7,404 nt of DNA, taken from positions 1-7,404 of the forward strand of contig CAZBBC010000196.1 of the NCBI GenBank assembly GCA_964489835.1. The letters run 5' to 3'. The first letter of the stretch is position 1; the number at the start of each line of letters is the position of its first letter. The translations under genes were made by a program, and so were the position numbers. Below the pieces are notes generated by a model. The model did not search any database. It was not told the DNA's origin and worked only from the letters and a program-made list of their open reading frames with translations. Shown piece by piece: positions 1 to 5,290 of the stretch. Source of the stretch: CAZBBC01 sp964489835. Its GTDB lineage: Bacteria > Calditrichota > Calditrichia > JAJRVZ01.

Positions 1-431
1 ACATTGCGGATTTTTAATAATTCCAGGGCCCTGTTTTTATATTCATCAAAAATTTCACCGAATTCAGATTCCACCCCATCCCGTAATATTTCCCACTCCT
101 CCCTATAGCCGTGTATCTTCGGCTCCCGCTCATAGAAACGGTCATAGTTTTCCAGATCAAATGCTTCCATTTTTGCTTTTATTTCGTTTACCAGACGATC
201 AATATCAATATCTTTTCCCAAATTAACCGCACCTTTTATCATCACCTCAAAGCGGTTTAACAGCATGGGAGATTCGTTTAACGCTTCTTTCAGAAATACG
301 TCTTTCTGACCGGGGGTTGCCTTTTCCAATAAAGACGTAATCTCTGGTGCGCGCTGATCACTTTCCTGCAGCGCTTTCATTNNNNNNNNNNGTGAGGTTT
401 TTTTGTTGATGTCTTCAAATGATTGGTTCAT
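1..431 (-). CDS. Partial helical protein, possible C-terminal half of a SWIM zinc-finger protein
   Basis: The frame opens with ATG at 431-429 and runs off the left edge without a stop; ten N (382-391) interrupt it after 13 codons. Taken at face value the ten N keep the frame, and an in-frame ATG at 380-378 follows them. The first residues are MNQSFEDINKKTS. After the gap the protein is strongly charged and predicted helical, with the stretches EITSLLEKATPGQKDVFLKE and SPMLLNRFEVMIKG, then a region rich in Glu, Asp and Tyr. The pattern 'LLEKxxxxQxxxFLxExLxxxPxLxxRF' resembles the helical segment that commonly follows the zinc finger in full-length SWIM proteins; this is recognised by eye only. 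The start lies 14 nt after the stop of the SWIM gene, so the two are almost certainly co-transcribed. It may be a separate gene or the 3' half of a split one. No function is assigned. Confidence 0.7.
   Translation of the reverse strand, partial: MNQSFEDINKKTSXXXXMKALQESDQRAPEITSLLEKATPGQKDVFLKEALNESPMLLNRFEVMIKGAVNLGKDIDIDRLVNEIKAKMEAFDLENYDRFYEREPKIHGYREEWEILRDGVESEFGEIFDEYKNRALELLKIRN
382..391. other. Assembly gap (10 N)
   Basis: Ten consecutive N interrupt the partial leftmost gene shortly after its start. Ten is a common scaffolding placeholder, so the true missing length is unknown. The N run happens to preserve the reading frame between the ATG at 431 and the open frame after the gap, but this may be chance. 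Confidence 0.99.
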
Positions 432-445
432 TTATTTGTCTTTCT

Positions 446-898
446 TTAATAAAATCCTGTTTTTGTTTTTTGGCGTAATTGTTTGTCTAATTTAAAGCCG
501 GTAATGGGATTGTAATATTCATTCACATTTTCCTGTGATAAGTAGTAAATTGAATCATTGAAGCCATCGGGCATATTTTTTTTAGGTATATTGATGATAT
601 ATTGAGACAATTTTCTTCTCATTTTTGACAATATGCGCTTATGTTCCACCATCCAGAGCCCCAGGGCAATACTGTGTTTACAAAATCCCTCATAAGGGCA
701 GGAGCATGAAAACATGAAGGTGTCTTCCCTTATTTTTGCTTCGACGCTATAAAGACGGGTTCCTAAAACTTTAGCGGATATTTGTTTCTCGGAAACATCT
801 ACATCCTGTACAGCCCCTTCGTCGTACAAATCTTCACCTCTCCAGAAAATCCGCTCAGGGACAACACTTTCGAGGATTTCTCTTGTTATTTCTTTCAT
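446..898 (-). CDS. Small SWIM-type zinc-finger protein
   Basis: The 150-residue product carries a clear SWIM zinc finger, CxCx5CxH: C65, C67, C73 and H75 in FSCSCPYEGFCKHSIAL. The preceding part (residues about 14-60, with RGEDLYDEGAV and a small beta-rich stretch ending at TRLYSVEAKI) is the usual N-terminal context of bacterial and archaeal SWIM proteins. SWIM fingers are thought to bind DNA or protein and occur alone or with SWI2/SNF2 helicases, MULE transposases or recombination factors; no such partner is visible here. The ATG at 898 is supported by a Shine-Dalgarno AGGAG at 914-910, ten nt upstream. After the finger only about 75 basic and polar residues remain, shorter than typical family members that continue as a long helical region. 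That missing region may be the next gene, which starts 14 nt after this stop. The protein is probably cytoplasmic; its exact role is unknown. Confidence 0.85.
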   Translation of the reverse strand: MKEITREILESVVPERIFWRGEDLYDEGAVQDVDVSEKQISAKVLGTRLYSVEAKIREDTFMFSCSCPYEGFCKHSIALGLWMVEHKRILSKMRRKLSQYIINIPKKNMPDGFNDSIYYLSQENVNEYYNPITGFKLDKQLRQKTKTGFY

Positions 899-980
899 TG
901 ATATTGTAGCTCCTATTCGTTGTGTATACGATCATCGCTTCCGTTTTTAATTCCCCTTACCCGGAATACCGATTCCGACC

Positions 981-1484
981 TTACCCTTCCCCGTCAAAAT
1001 GAAAACCGGAAATATCCCACGGCTCTAAATTTTTATAACGCTCTGTTTTTATGCCTTCTTTGATTTTTTTATTAATTTTTTCCTGAACAGCAGTATCTTT
1101 TTTTGTTTCGGCCAAATGATTTCCTTCCATTTTTATCATATCTATTATAGTAATCATTCTATATTTGATATCCTCCTTTTCATCTTTGCTCAATTTTTCT
1201 TTTTGCAGTTTTTCTAAAGCGGTTAACTCAATTTCATGCTGTTTGATTTTATATTCAGAAACATCAACCTCACCCATTAATTCAATGATTTGGTCATTAT
1301 TTTTATGGTATAGTTTTAAAGCCATCATATCTCTTTCTTCCTGATCATTTTCAGGCCATATATACAAACTCTTCCCCTCGTCCATTGCCGGTTCCAACCA
1401 TTCAACCTCTTCGGCTATATCACTTTCATTAAATTTGGCCAACAAATCCCGCGCCCGTTTCGTAGGCAGATGAGCCAATGCCAT
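981..1484 (-). CDS. Hypothetical helical, charged protein
   Basis: I do not recognise this family. From the ATG at 1484 the product is 167 residues: an N-terminal MALAHLPTKRARDLLAKF, an acidic section (SDIAEEVEWLEPAMDEG), a patch YIWPENDQEERDMMALKLYH, then a long Lys/Glu-rich helical stretch with coiled-coil character (roughly residues 70-145), ending in EPWDISGFHFDGEG. No signal peptide, membrane segment, metal-binding cluster or catalytic motif is visible, so it is probably cytoplasmic. The frame is also open from a TTG at 1493, nine nt upstream, and is closed by TAA nine codons above that TTG. Neither start has a convincing Shine-Dalgarno sequence, so the ATG is preferred. It lies 71 nt after the cas6 stop and 82 nt before the SWIM start, on the same strand, which allows but does not prove an operon. 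Confidence 0.72.
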   Translation of the reverse strand: MALAHLPTKRARDLLAKFNESDIAEEVEWLEPAMDEGKSLYIWPENDQEERDMMALKLYHKNNDQIIELMGEVDVSEYKIKQHEIELTALEKLQKEKLSKDEKEDIKYRMITIIDMIKMEGNHLAETKKDTAVQEKINKKIKEGIKTERYKNLEPWDISGFHFDGEG

Positions 1485-1555
1485 GACAAACAAATGCTGC
1501 GTTAAACAAAGCCCTTAATCTTGATCCGCTTGAATGCCATTACAGTTTTTTTCGT

Positions 1556-2251
1556 TTATTTTTTGTCTTTTGTCTTTTGTCTTTTTTCTTCACTTTTTAC
1601 CACAGTCCCATACCCCCTGGCCACCTGCTTGCCCAAACCCAGATAATCGGGAATATGAAAATTAGTGCTGAACTCCCCACTAAAAGTCAGCATTGTTTTA
1701 CCCTTAAATTTACCTGTTCTAATCTTGAAATCACCCCTTACATCCACCTTATTCGGATCTGGGATCCAGTATCCAAAGGCATGAGCCAGCGCCCTCAGAT
1801 TACCCCAGAGTATGCGGTTTAGTTTGACTTCCCGCTCAATAAAGTCCAGGTGCTGGTAAACAAAATAGTTATCCTGATTAAGGGCCATCCAGGGTGTCAG
1901 GAATGAATATCGATACATTTCCCCACTTTCCCCGATCTGGGTCTCAACGATCTGAATCGATTTTTCCGCCACATCCACTCTCCGGTGATTCAAATCAAAA
2001 TAATTTACTTTTTGAAATACCTCGGTTAGAATTTGCAGTCCCTTGCCGTACCCGACAATCATTGGCCTGTTTTCGATAAATTTGAACTGTATATCCGGGT
2101 ACACCATTCGGAAACCGCCATCTACCAGATGGTTATGAAGTTCACTATGCTGTGGAAATTGTTTTGCCAGAAAGGCACGTAATCGTGGGATATCAGGAGG
2201 GGTGAAGGATTGAGGGGAAAAAGTAACCTTTATAATTTTTACTTTTGGCAA
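1556..2251 (-). CDS. cas6: Cas6-family CRISPR RNA endoribonuclease (Cas6b-like)
   Basis: Cas6 cuts the CRISPR precursor RNA within each repeat to release crRNAs for type I and type III systems. The 231-residue product shows the hallmarks of the Cas6b-like branch. Residues 38-57 contain LHNH followed by FRMVYPDIQFKF, where H39 and H41 are candidate active-site histidines. A second ferredoxin-like region holds SFLTPWMALNQDNYFVY (about 116-132) and LNRILWGNLRALAHAFGYW. A C-terminal glycine-rich loop, PDYLGLGKQVARGYGTV (201-217), matches the Cas6 RNA-binding G-loop. Length is normal for the family. The only usable start is TTG at 2251: the frame is closed by TAA four codons upstream, and AGGT lies eight nt before TTG. 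The C-terminal tail after residue 219 is a Lys-rich extension encoded by a 7-nt tandem repeat. It is the first gene of the left cluster. No CRISPR array, cas1/cas2 or effector gene is present in the window. Confidence 0.87.
   Translation of the reverse strand: MPKVKIIKVTFSPQSFTPPDIPRLRAFLAKQFPQHSELHNHLVDGGFRMVYPDIQFKFIENRPMIVGYGKGLQILTEVFQKVNYFDLNHRRVDVAEKSIQIVETQIGESGEMYRYSFLTPWMALNQDNYFVYQHLDFIEREVKLNRILWGNLRALAHAFGYWIPDPNKVDVRGDFKIRTGKFKGKTMLTFSGEFSTNFHIPDYLGLGKQVARGYGTVVKSEEKRQKTKDKK
1561..1581 (-). repeat. 7-nt tandem repeat (GACAAAA)x3 in the cas6 3' end
   Basis: Three perfect copies of TTTTGTC on the plus strand (GACAAAA on the coding strand) lie just before the cas6 stop codon and encode the Lys/Asp/Gln/Thr tail. 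Because the unit is 7 nt, gain or loss of one copy shifts the frame, but it could only change the extreme C-terminus beyond the G-loop. Confidence 0.9.
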
Positions 2252-2259
2252 AATGCTTT

Positions 2260-2263
2260 ACCT
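2260..2263 (-). promoter_or_regulatory. Probable ribosome-binding site for cas6
   Basis: AGGT on the minus strand lies eight nt upstream of the TTG codon at 2251. With the in-frame stop a few codons upstream, it supports TTG as the cas6 start. The match to the Shine-Dalgarno consensus is short. Confidence 0.45.
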
Positions 2264-2484
2264 GCAGAGATATGCAACATAATTCTGCGATCAGAATACG
2301 GTAAAAAATAATAAAGAATGAGATGATACCCGGTTAATTTCCAATTTTTAAACTAGCCTGAATTAATCACCATGGAAGCACACCGATTGACACAGCATAT
2401 TGAAAATAAAGTAATTAGATCAAAATATATAGTTTAATTAGAATAAGATATTGTTATCATTTATCTCACTCTTAACTTAAATAT

Positions 2485-2514
2485 TTCCGTGTATTTATTC
2501 CGTGCTATTCCGTA
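2485..2514. repeat. Three spaced TTCCGT(G/A) direct repeats
   Basis: TTCCGTG occurs at 2485-2491 and 2498-2504, and TTCCGTA at 2508-2514. On the minus strand this reads as TACGGAA-n3-CACGGAA-n6-CACGGAA, resembling the 'ACACGGA' boilerplate found at 5191-5274. The spacing is irregular and the units are too short for a CRISPR array. Confidence 0.6.
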
Positions 2515-2633
2515 GTTTATGCTATTGTAGCCAAAAACTTTGTTATTTCCGCCGCGGCGAATCGCCGGGGCGATTAGCAAAATTTGTACAAAGCGGAATA
2601 ATTTATTTCTCGCAGCACCGCAACGATCGCAAT

Positions 2634-2931
2634 AAATTTATTAACCACTGAAGGCACTGAAAAACACCGAATTCTTAAAATAATTAACCTGAATTATTCA
2701 TAAAATTAAATATTTAAGTCTATAAATAACCTAAAATCAATGAGTTAATTCCCCCTTAATAAGGGGGTTAGTCCCGTAGGACGGGATTAGTCCCCTTTTT
2801 TAAGGGGAGACTTAATTGTCACCATCTGATAGATCTAAAATTCATGAATTAATCAGGTTAATTATTTTCTGTGTTCTCGGTGGTTAATTTATGTTCTGTG
2901 ACAATCTGTGAAATTCGTGGTTAATAAATTT
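2634..2931. repeat. Large imperfect inverted repeat enclosing a hairpin core
   Basis: An exact 15-nt outer pair, AAATTTATTAACCAC at 2634-2648, is repeated in inverse at 2917-2931. Inside it, 2641-2721 matches the reverse complement of 2809-2887: both arms begin TTAACCAC(T/C)GA, share AAATAATTAACCTGA and an ATTCAT(A/G)AA stretch, and end AAGTCT. Some indels separate the arms. The region 2891-2926 on the minus strand contains a further ACCACGAATTTCACAGATT unit, so the right side carries two nested copies. The whole structure resembles a decayed palindromic element or two head-to-head copies of a dispersed repeat. Confidence 0.8.
2751..2808. repeat. Three consecutive short hairpins
   Basis: Three perfect stems follow each other: CCCCCTT-AAT-AAGGGGG (2751-2767, 7 bp), TCCCGT-AGG-ACGGGA (2772-2786, 6 bp) and TCCCCTT-TTTT-AAGGGGA (2791-2808, 7 bp). 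The linkers are direct repeats of TTAG, so TTAGTCCC occurs at 2768-2775 and 2787-2794. The array is the centre of the large inverted repeat. Such GC-clamped stems recur as MITE- or REP-like elements in many genomes; a structured RNA is an alternative. Confidence 0.8.
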
Positions 2932-2960
2932 TTTTTTCTTTTTCTTTTGTTTTTGATTTG

Positions 2961-2988
2961 ATTGCAGCATCGCTGCGGTATGAATAGA
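2961..2988 (-). repeat. REP-like palindromic repeat, copy 1
   Basis: Read on the minus strand this is a 28-nt unit that contains the perfect hairpin GCAGC-GAT-GCTGC, is preceded by TCTATTCATACC and ends in AAT. It matches 25 of 28 positions at 5069-5096. An A-rich tract and a TTAACCACGAATT unit follow on the same strand. A degenerate third relative (CCGCAACGATCGCAAT) lies at 2618-2633, also just before a TTAACCAC unit. Confidence 0.8.
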
Positions 2989-3115
2989 CCAGGCCAGATA
3001 ATTTTATCAAAATGACACTAAAAGTTACTTTTCAGAATCACTGTAAAGATAAACCGTTATTCTTCCCATAATCTCTCACTTTTTATCAATTCCAAAATAT
3101 GATATAGTATAATAT

Positions 3116-3124
3116 GGGGTCAGG
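3116..3124 (+). repeat. GGGGTCAGG segment, possible transposon-end scar
   Basis: The context ATATGGGGTCAGGTTTATTG (3112-3131) resembles the TATGGGGTCAGG sequence often seen near genes for REP-associated IS200-like (Y1) transposases. No transposase reading frame is present, so at most this is a scar. The recognition is from memory and the segment is short. Confidence 0.3.
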
Positions 3125-3190
3125 TTTATTGCAAGCAAAAGAAATGTAAAATTATTTAGGATTGCTTCTCTTCATATTCCTTCTTCGCTT

Positions 3191-3214
3191 CACGCTCTAC
3201 ACCCCACGCTCTAC
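3191..3214. repeat. Direct repeat CACGCTCTAC x2
   Basis: CACGCTCTAC occurs at 3191-3200 and 3205-3214, separated by four bases, in the gap after the Omp85 gene. It is a short tandem duplication with no evident function. Confidence 0.75.
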
Positions 3215-3268
3215 TAAATCAATATTTCTCTCCTCTGTGTACGCCTTGTCTCTGAGGCTTTGATCTTT

Positions 3269-5047
3269 TTAAAAACTATTAATTATCCCAAAATGAATTT
3301 TTCCTGTGGAGAAGGTATCCCCACGGCCAAAACCATAATCAACGCCCATAATTCCCAGTGGCGTTTCGAATCGAATCCCGACACCATATCCATATAATGT
3401 ATCCTTTGTTATTCCCGTTCGTTCCTTGTACTGGTAGAATCCCCAGTCATTAAAAAGAAACACTCTTGAATTTCTCCCTATGATAAACCGGTATTCTATA
3501 TTTACCCAGGATATGGTTGTACCGTGAAATTGATTTTCACGATAACCACGCAGCGTTCCAAATCCACCGAACCAGTAATGATCAGACAGTTGGAGCTGGT
3601 CCTTATCACTCTTAATATGTGCGCCATGAAGTTTAAATGCCAGCACCTGATTTTTCCATAATCTCAGATAGAAGAATAAGCTAATCTGTAGCTTTTTTAA
3701 TCCTTCCTCTGTTGCCAGGCTATCTTCGTTAATTAAATATTGCGGGCCGGTGTTCTTTTTAATCCCAAAAGTAAAAGAAGACATATAAAATAAACCACTT
3801 CCCGGATTGATCGGATAATCGCGGGTATCATAGGTTACTCCTGCTTCCCCATCCATAACTGAATTCCGGGTCAAGCGTAATGAACGACTGGCAAGAGAGT
3901 CCGGTACAACCTCCTTATGACTGAATCTAAGAAATCCCTTTAAGTCAGCCGATAATTTTAAAACCGAATGAATAAAATATGTCCGTTCAATATACGTCGT
4001 ATCCCTCACGATTCGTTCCAATCCAAGGCCAATGTTCAGGGGAAAATTCAGGACCCATGGTTCCTCGTAAAAAATTCTGAATTGCTCCGAAAAGCGATCG
4101 GATTTTTGCCAGTTAATCTCAAATTTTCGCCCGGTCCCGAATAAATTCCTAAAATTTAAATTGATAAGCCCGGTGAAAAATCCTTCCTCAGACTTCTGAT
4201 TTTGTGCCGGTGGTACATAGCCGATGATACCATCAAAAGTTGTGGTATTACCCTCGGCTACCTCAATTAATAATTCTGTTTTTCTTTCTATCAAACCAAT
4301 AATTCTAACCGGCGGCACCTGGGTAAAATATCCCAGACGGTTTAACCGATCAGGAATTTCATCAATTTTCTCCTGGTTAAAAACATCTCCCCTTTGGATA
4401 TTAATCTCACGCAGGATCACTTCATCCCGGGTTACGTTGTTGCCCTTTATACGGATATTGTTGATTCTAATTTTTGGACCGGGATCGATCTCCATGATCA
4501 GATCCATATATTTATCATCATCCTCATTCCTAAAAGTCGTTTGAGAAATGTTAATTACAGCTAATGGATAACCATTCGTGGCATAATAATATCCGATTTC
4601 CCGTATTTGTGACTCCACAAACTCATTTCGATAAATATCTCCTTCGGCAAAATCAATGATACTTTCTAAATATTCCACATCAATGGAATCTGCAATAATT
4701 TGAACATTCCCCAGCCTGACCAAGGGCCCCTCTTGAAGATACCAGCGAACGGAAACCAGGTTATTTTTATCCTTTTCTGAAATAACCGCGGAATCAATCC
4801 GGGCAAACAGGTAACCCTCATCCTGGCAGCCGGCAATAATTTTCTTATTGGCAGATTCTATGATCGGCGGATTGATGAAGCTCCCTTCCGACAACCCACT
4901 CCATTGAATCAATTGGCTTTTACCAAATTGTTCATTACCGATAAAATCAAAGGTACCCAGAACACCTTGTCCAAATCCCAAACCAAGAGGCAACATCTGG
5001 GTAAATATTAATATTGTCAGAAAAAATAACTTCATTGTTAATCGCAT
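3269..5047 (-). CDS. Omp85-family outer-membrane assembly protein (TamA/BamA-like)
   Basis: Omp85 proteins insert or export beta-barrel proteins at the outer membrane. The 592-residue product starts with a signal peptide (MKLFFLTILIFTQMLPLGLGFG, beginning at residue 5). Three POTRA-like domains follow: about 31-107 (FDFIGNEQFGKSQLIQWSGL), 108-190 (LGNVQIIADS to EIDPGP) and 191-266 (INNIRIKGNNVTRDEVILRE to RLNRLGYF). The barrel is about 267-592, with DTRDYPINPGSGLF (407-420), the conserved loop-6 motif GTLRGYREN (497-505, R500) and a C-terminal beta-signal ending IINSF. Three POTRA domains and this length fit TamA better than five-POTRA BamA, but phyla outside Proteobacteria vary. Either ATG (residue 1 at 5047 or residue 5) could be the start; no strong Shine-Dalgarno sequence decides. 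It follows the large outer-membrane gene by 243 nt and is bracketed by outward-facing REP-like repeats. Confidence 0.92.
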   Translation of the reverse strand: MRLTMKLFFLTILIFTQMLPLGLGFGQGVLGTFDFIGNEQFGKSQLIQWSGLSEGSFINPPIIESANKKIIAGCQDEGYLFARIDSAVISEKDKNNLVSVRWYLQEGPLVRLGNVQIIADSIDVEYLESIIDFAEGDIYRNEFVESQIREIGYYYATNGYPLAVINISQTTFRNEDDDKYMDLIMEIDPGPKIRINNIRIKGNNVTRDEVILREINIQRGDVFNQEKIDEIPDRLNRLGYFTQVPPVRIIGLIERKTELLIEVAEGNTTTFDGIIGYVPPAQNQKSEEGFFTGLINLNFRNLFGTGRKFEINWQKSDRFSEQFRIFYEEPWVLNFPLNIGLGLERIVRDTTYIERTYFIHSVLKLSADLKGFLRFSHKEVVPDSLASRSLRLTRNSVMDGEAGVTYDTRDYPINPGSGLFYMSSFTFGIKKNTGPQYLINEDSLATEEGLKKLQISLFFYLRLWKNQVLAFKLHGAHIKSDKDQLQLSDHYWFGGFGTLRGYRENQFHGTTISWVNIEYRFIIGRNSRVFLFNDWGFYQYKERTGITKDTLYGYGVGIRFETPLGIMGVDYGFGRGDTFSTGKIHFGIINSF

Positions 5048-5068
5048 ATCATTTATTTACTTACCCGA

Positions 5069-5096
5069 TCTATGCATCCCACAGCGATGCTGCAAT
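5069..5096 (+). repeat. REP-like palindromic repeat, copy 2
   Basis: Contains CAGC-GAT-GCTG and matches the minus-strand unit at 2961-2988 in 25 of 28 positions (differences at unit positions 6, 10 and 13). It begins 22 nt upstream of the Omp85 start codon, so it lies in or near that gene's 5' leader, and is followed by an A-rich tract and a TCCACGAATT unit. Confidence 0.8.
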
Positions 5097-5107
5097 TAAA
5101 AAAAAGA

Positions 5108-5274
5108 TTTTGTCCACGAATTATCCGTCGAAGCCGGATCCCGTCATAGCCACGTCTGCGCCGGGCAGGCCGGGCAAGCAGGCGAAGACTGACACGGATT
5201 AACACGGATTAAAACTAAAATAAAAATTATTTCAAAATAAAATCCGTGTCAATCCGTGAAATCCGTGGATAAAA
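5108..5274. repeat. Nested inverted repeat of CCACGGATT / ACACGGATT units
   Basis: The inner arms are CACGGATTAACACGGATT at 5193-5210 and its inverse at 5241-5258 (17 of 18 pairs), with a 30-nt A-rich loop. The outer arms are TTTTGTCCACGAATT at 5108-5122 and its inverse at 5260-5274 (13 of 15). On the right the outer and inner arms are contiguous; on the left they are separated by a GC-rich segment (5123-5190). The structure fills the space between the two envelope genes. It may form a hairpin in a shared transcript, but it lacks the terminal U-run of a standard terminator. Confidence 0.85.
5123..5190. other. 68-nt GC-rich segment interrupting one arm of the inverted repeat
   Basis: This stretch is far richer in G and C than the A/T-rich DNA around it and includes a tandem GCCGGGCAGGCCGGGCA (about 5160-5176) and a short TCCG...CGGA stem (5124-5138). 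It has no counterpart in the right arm, where the corresponding motifs are adjacent. It therefore looks like an insertion into the left arm, or a leftover deleted from the right arm. Confidence 0.6.
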
Positions 5275-5290
5275 GTTTTTAAAATTTTTG

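Larger units (their letters stand above)
2252..3268. other. Gene-free repeat-rich region between cas6 and the Omp85 gene
   Basis: About 1 kb with no credible open reading frame. It contains 'TTCCGTG' direct repeats (2485-2514), a large imperfect inverted repeat (2634-2931) around three hairpins (2751-2808), a REP-like palindrome (2961-2988), a GGGGTCAGG segment (3116-3124) and a direct repeat (3191-3214). The part nearest cas6 (2264-2480) is AT-rich and should contain the cas6 promoter, but I cannot pick -10 and -35 boxes with confidence. The part after the Omp85 stop (3215-3268) shows no convincing terminator. A segment at about 3232-3260 read on the minus strand (GAGACAAGG...ACACAGAG) may be another decayed relative of the 'ACACAGA' repeats. 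Confidence 0.8.

Noticed and set aside
963..976. GGAAT-ACCG-ATTCC hairpin before the SWIM gene as a terminator
   Set aside because: Only a 5-bp stem and no T-run on the transcribed side.
1502..1540. 12-codon minus-strand reading frame (MAFKRIKIKGFV) between cas6 and the hypothetical gene
   Set aside because: Too short to support, with no clear ribosome-binding site; possibly a leader peptide, but nothing else points to one.
1577..2079. Plus-strand open frames of 81 and 61 residues antisense to cas6
   Set aside because: They lie opposite conserved Cas6 motifs and have no start context or family resemblance.
2551..2570. GC-rich GGCGA-A-TCGCC palindrome as a regulatory operator
   Set aside because: The one-base centre and lack of a nearby promoter or gene make it unsupported; it is more likely part of the repeat-rich filler.
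3084..3113. Promoter with perfect TATAAT at 3108-3113 on the plus strand
   Set aside because: The -35 position (ATCAAT or TATCAA) is a poor match and no plus-strand gene follows; a TATAAT is expected by chance in such AT-rich DNA.
3239..3262. GCCT...AGGC stem after the Omp85 stop as a terminator
   Set aside because: Four-base-pair stem with an eight-base loop and no following T-run in the minus-strand direction.
2252..3268. CRISPR array next to cas6
   Set aside because: Repeats here are of different sequence, variable spacing and both orientations; there are no identical 25-37-nt units separated by uniform unique spacers.
4224..4544. 106-residue plus-strand open frame inside the Omp85 gene
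   Set aside because: Antisense to well-supported POTRA coding sequence; serine/isoleucine-rich composition typical of an antisense shadow.
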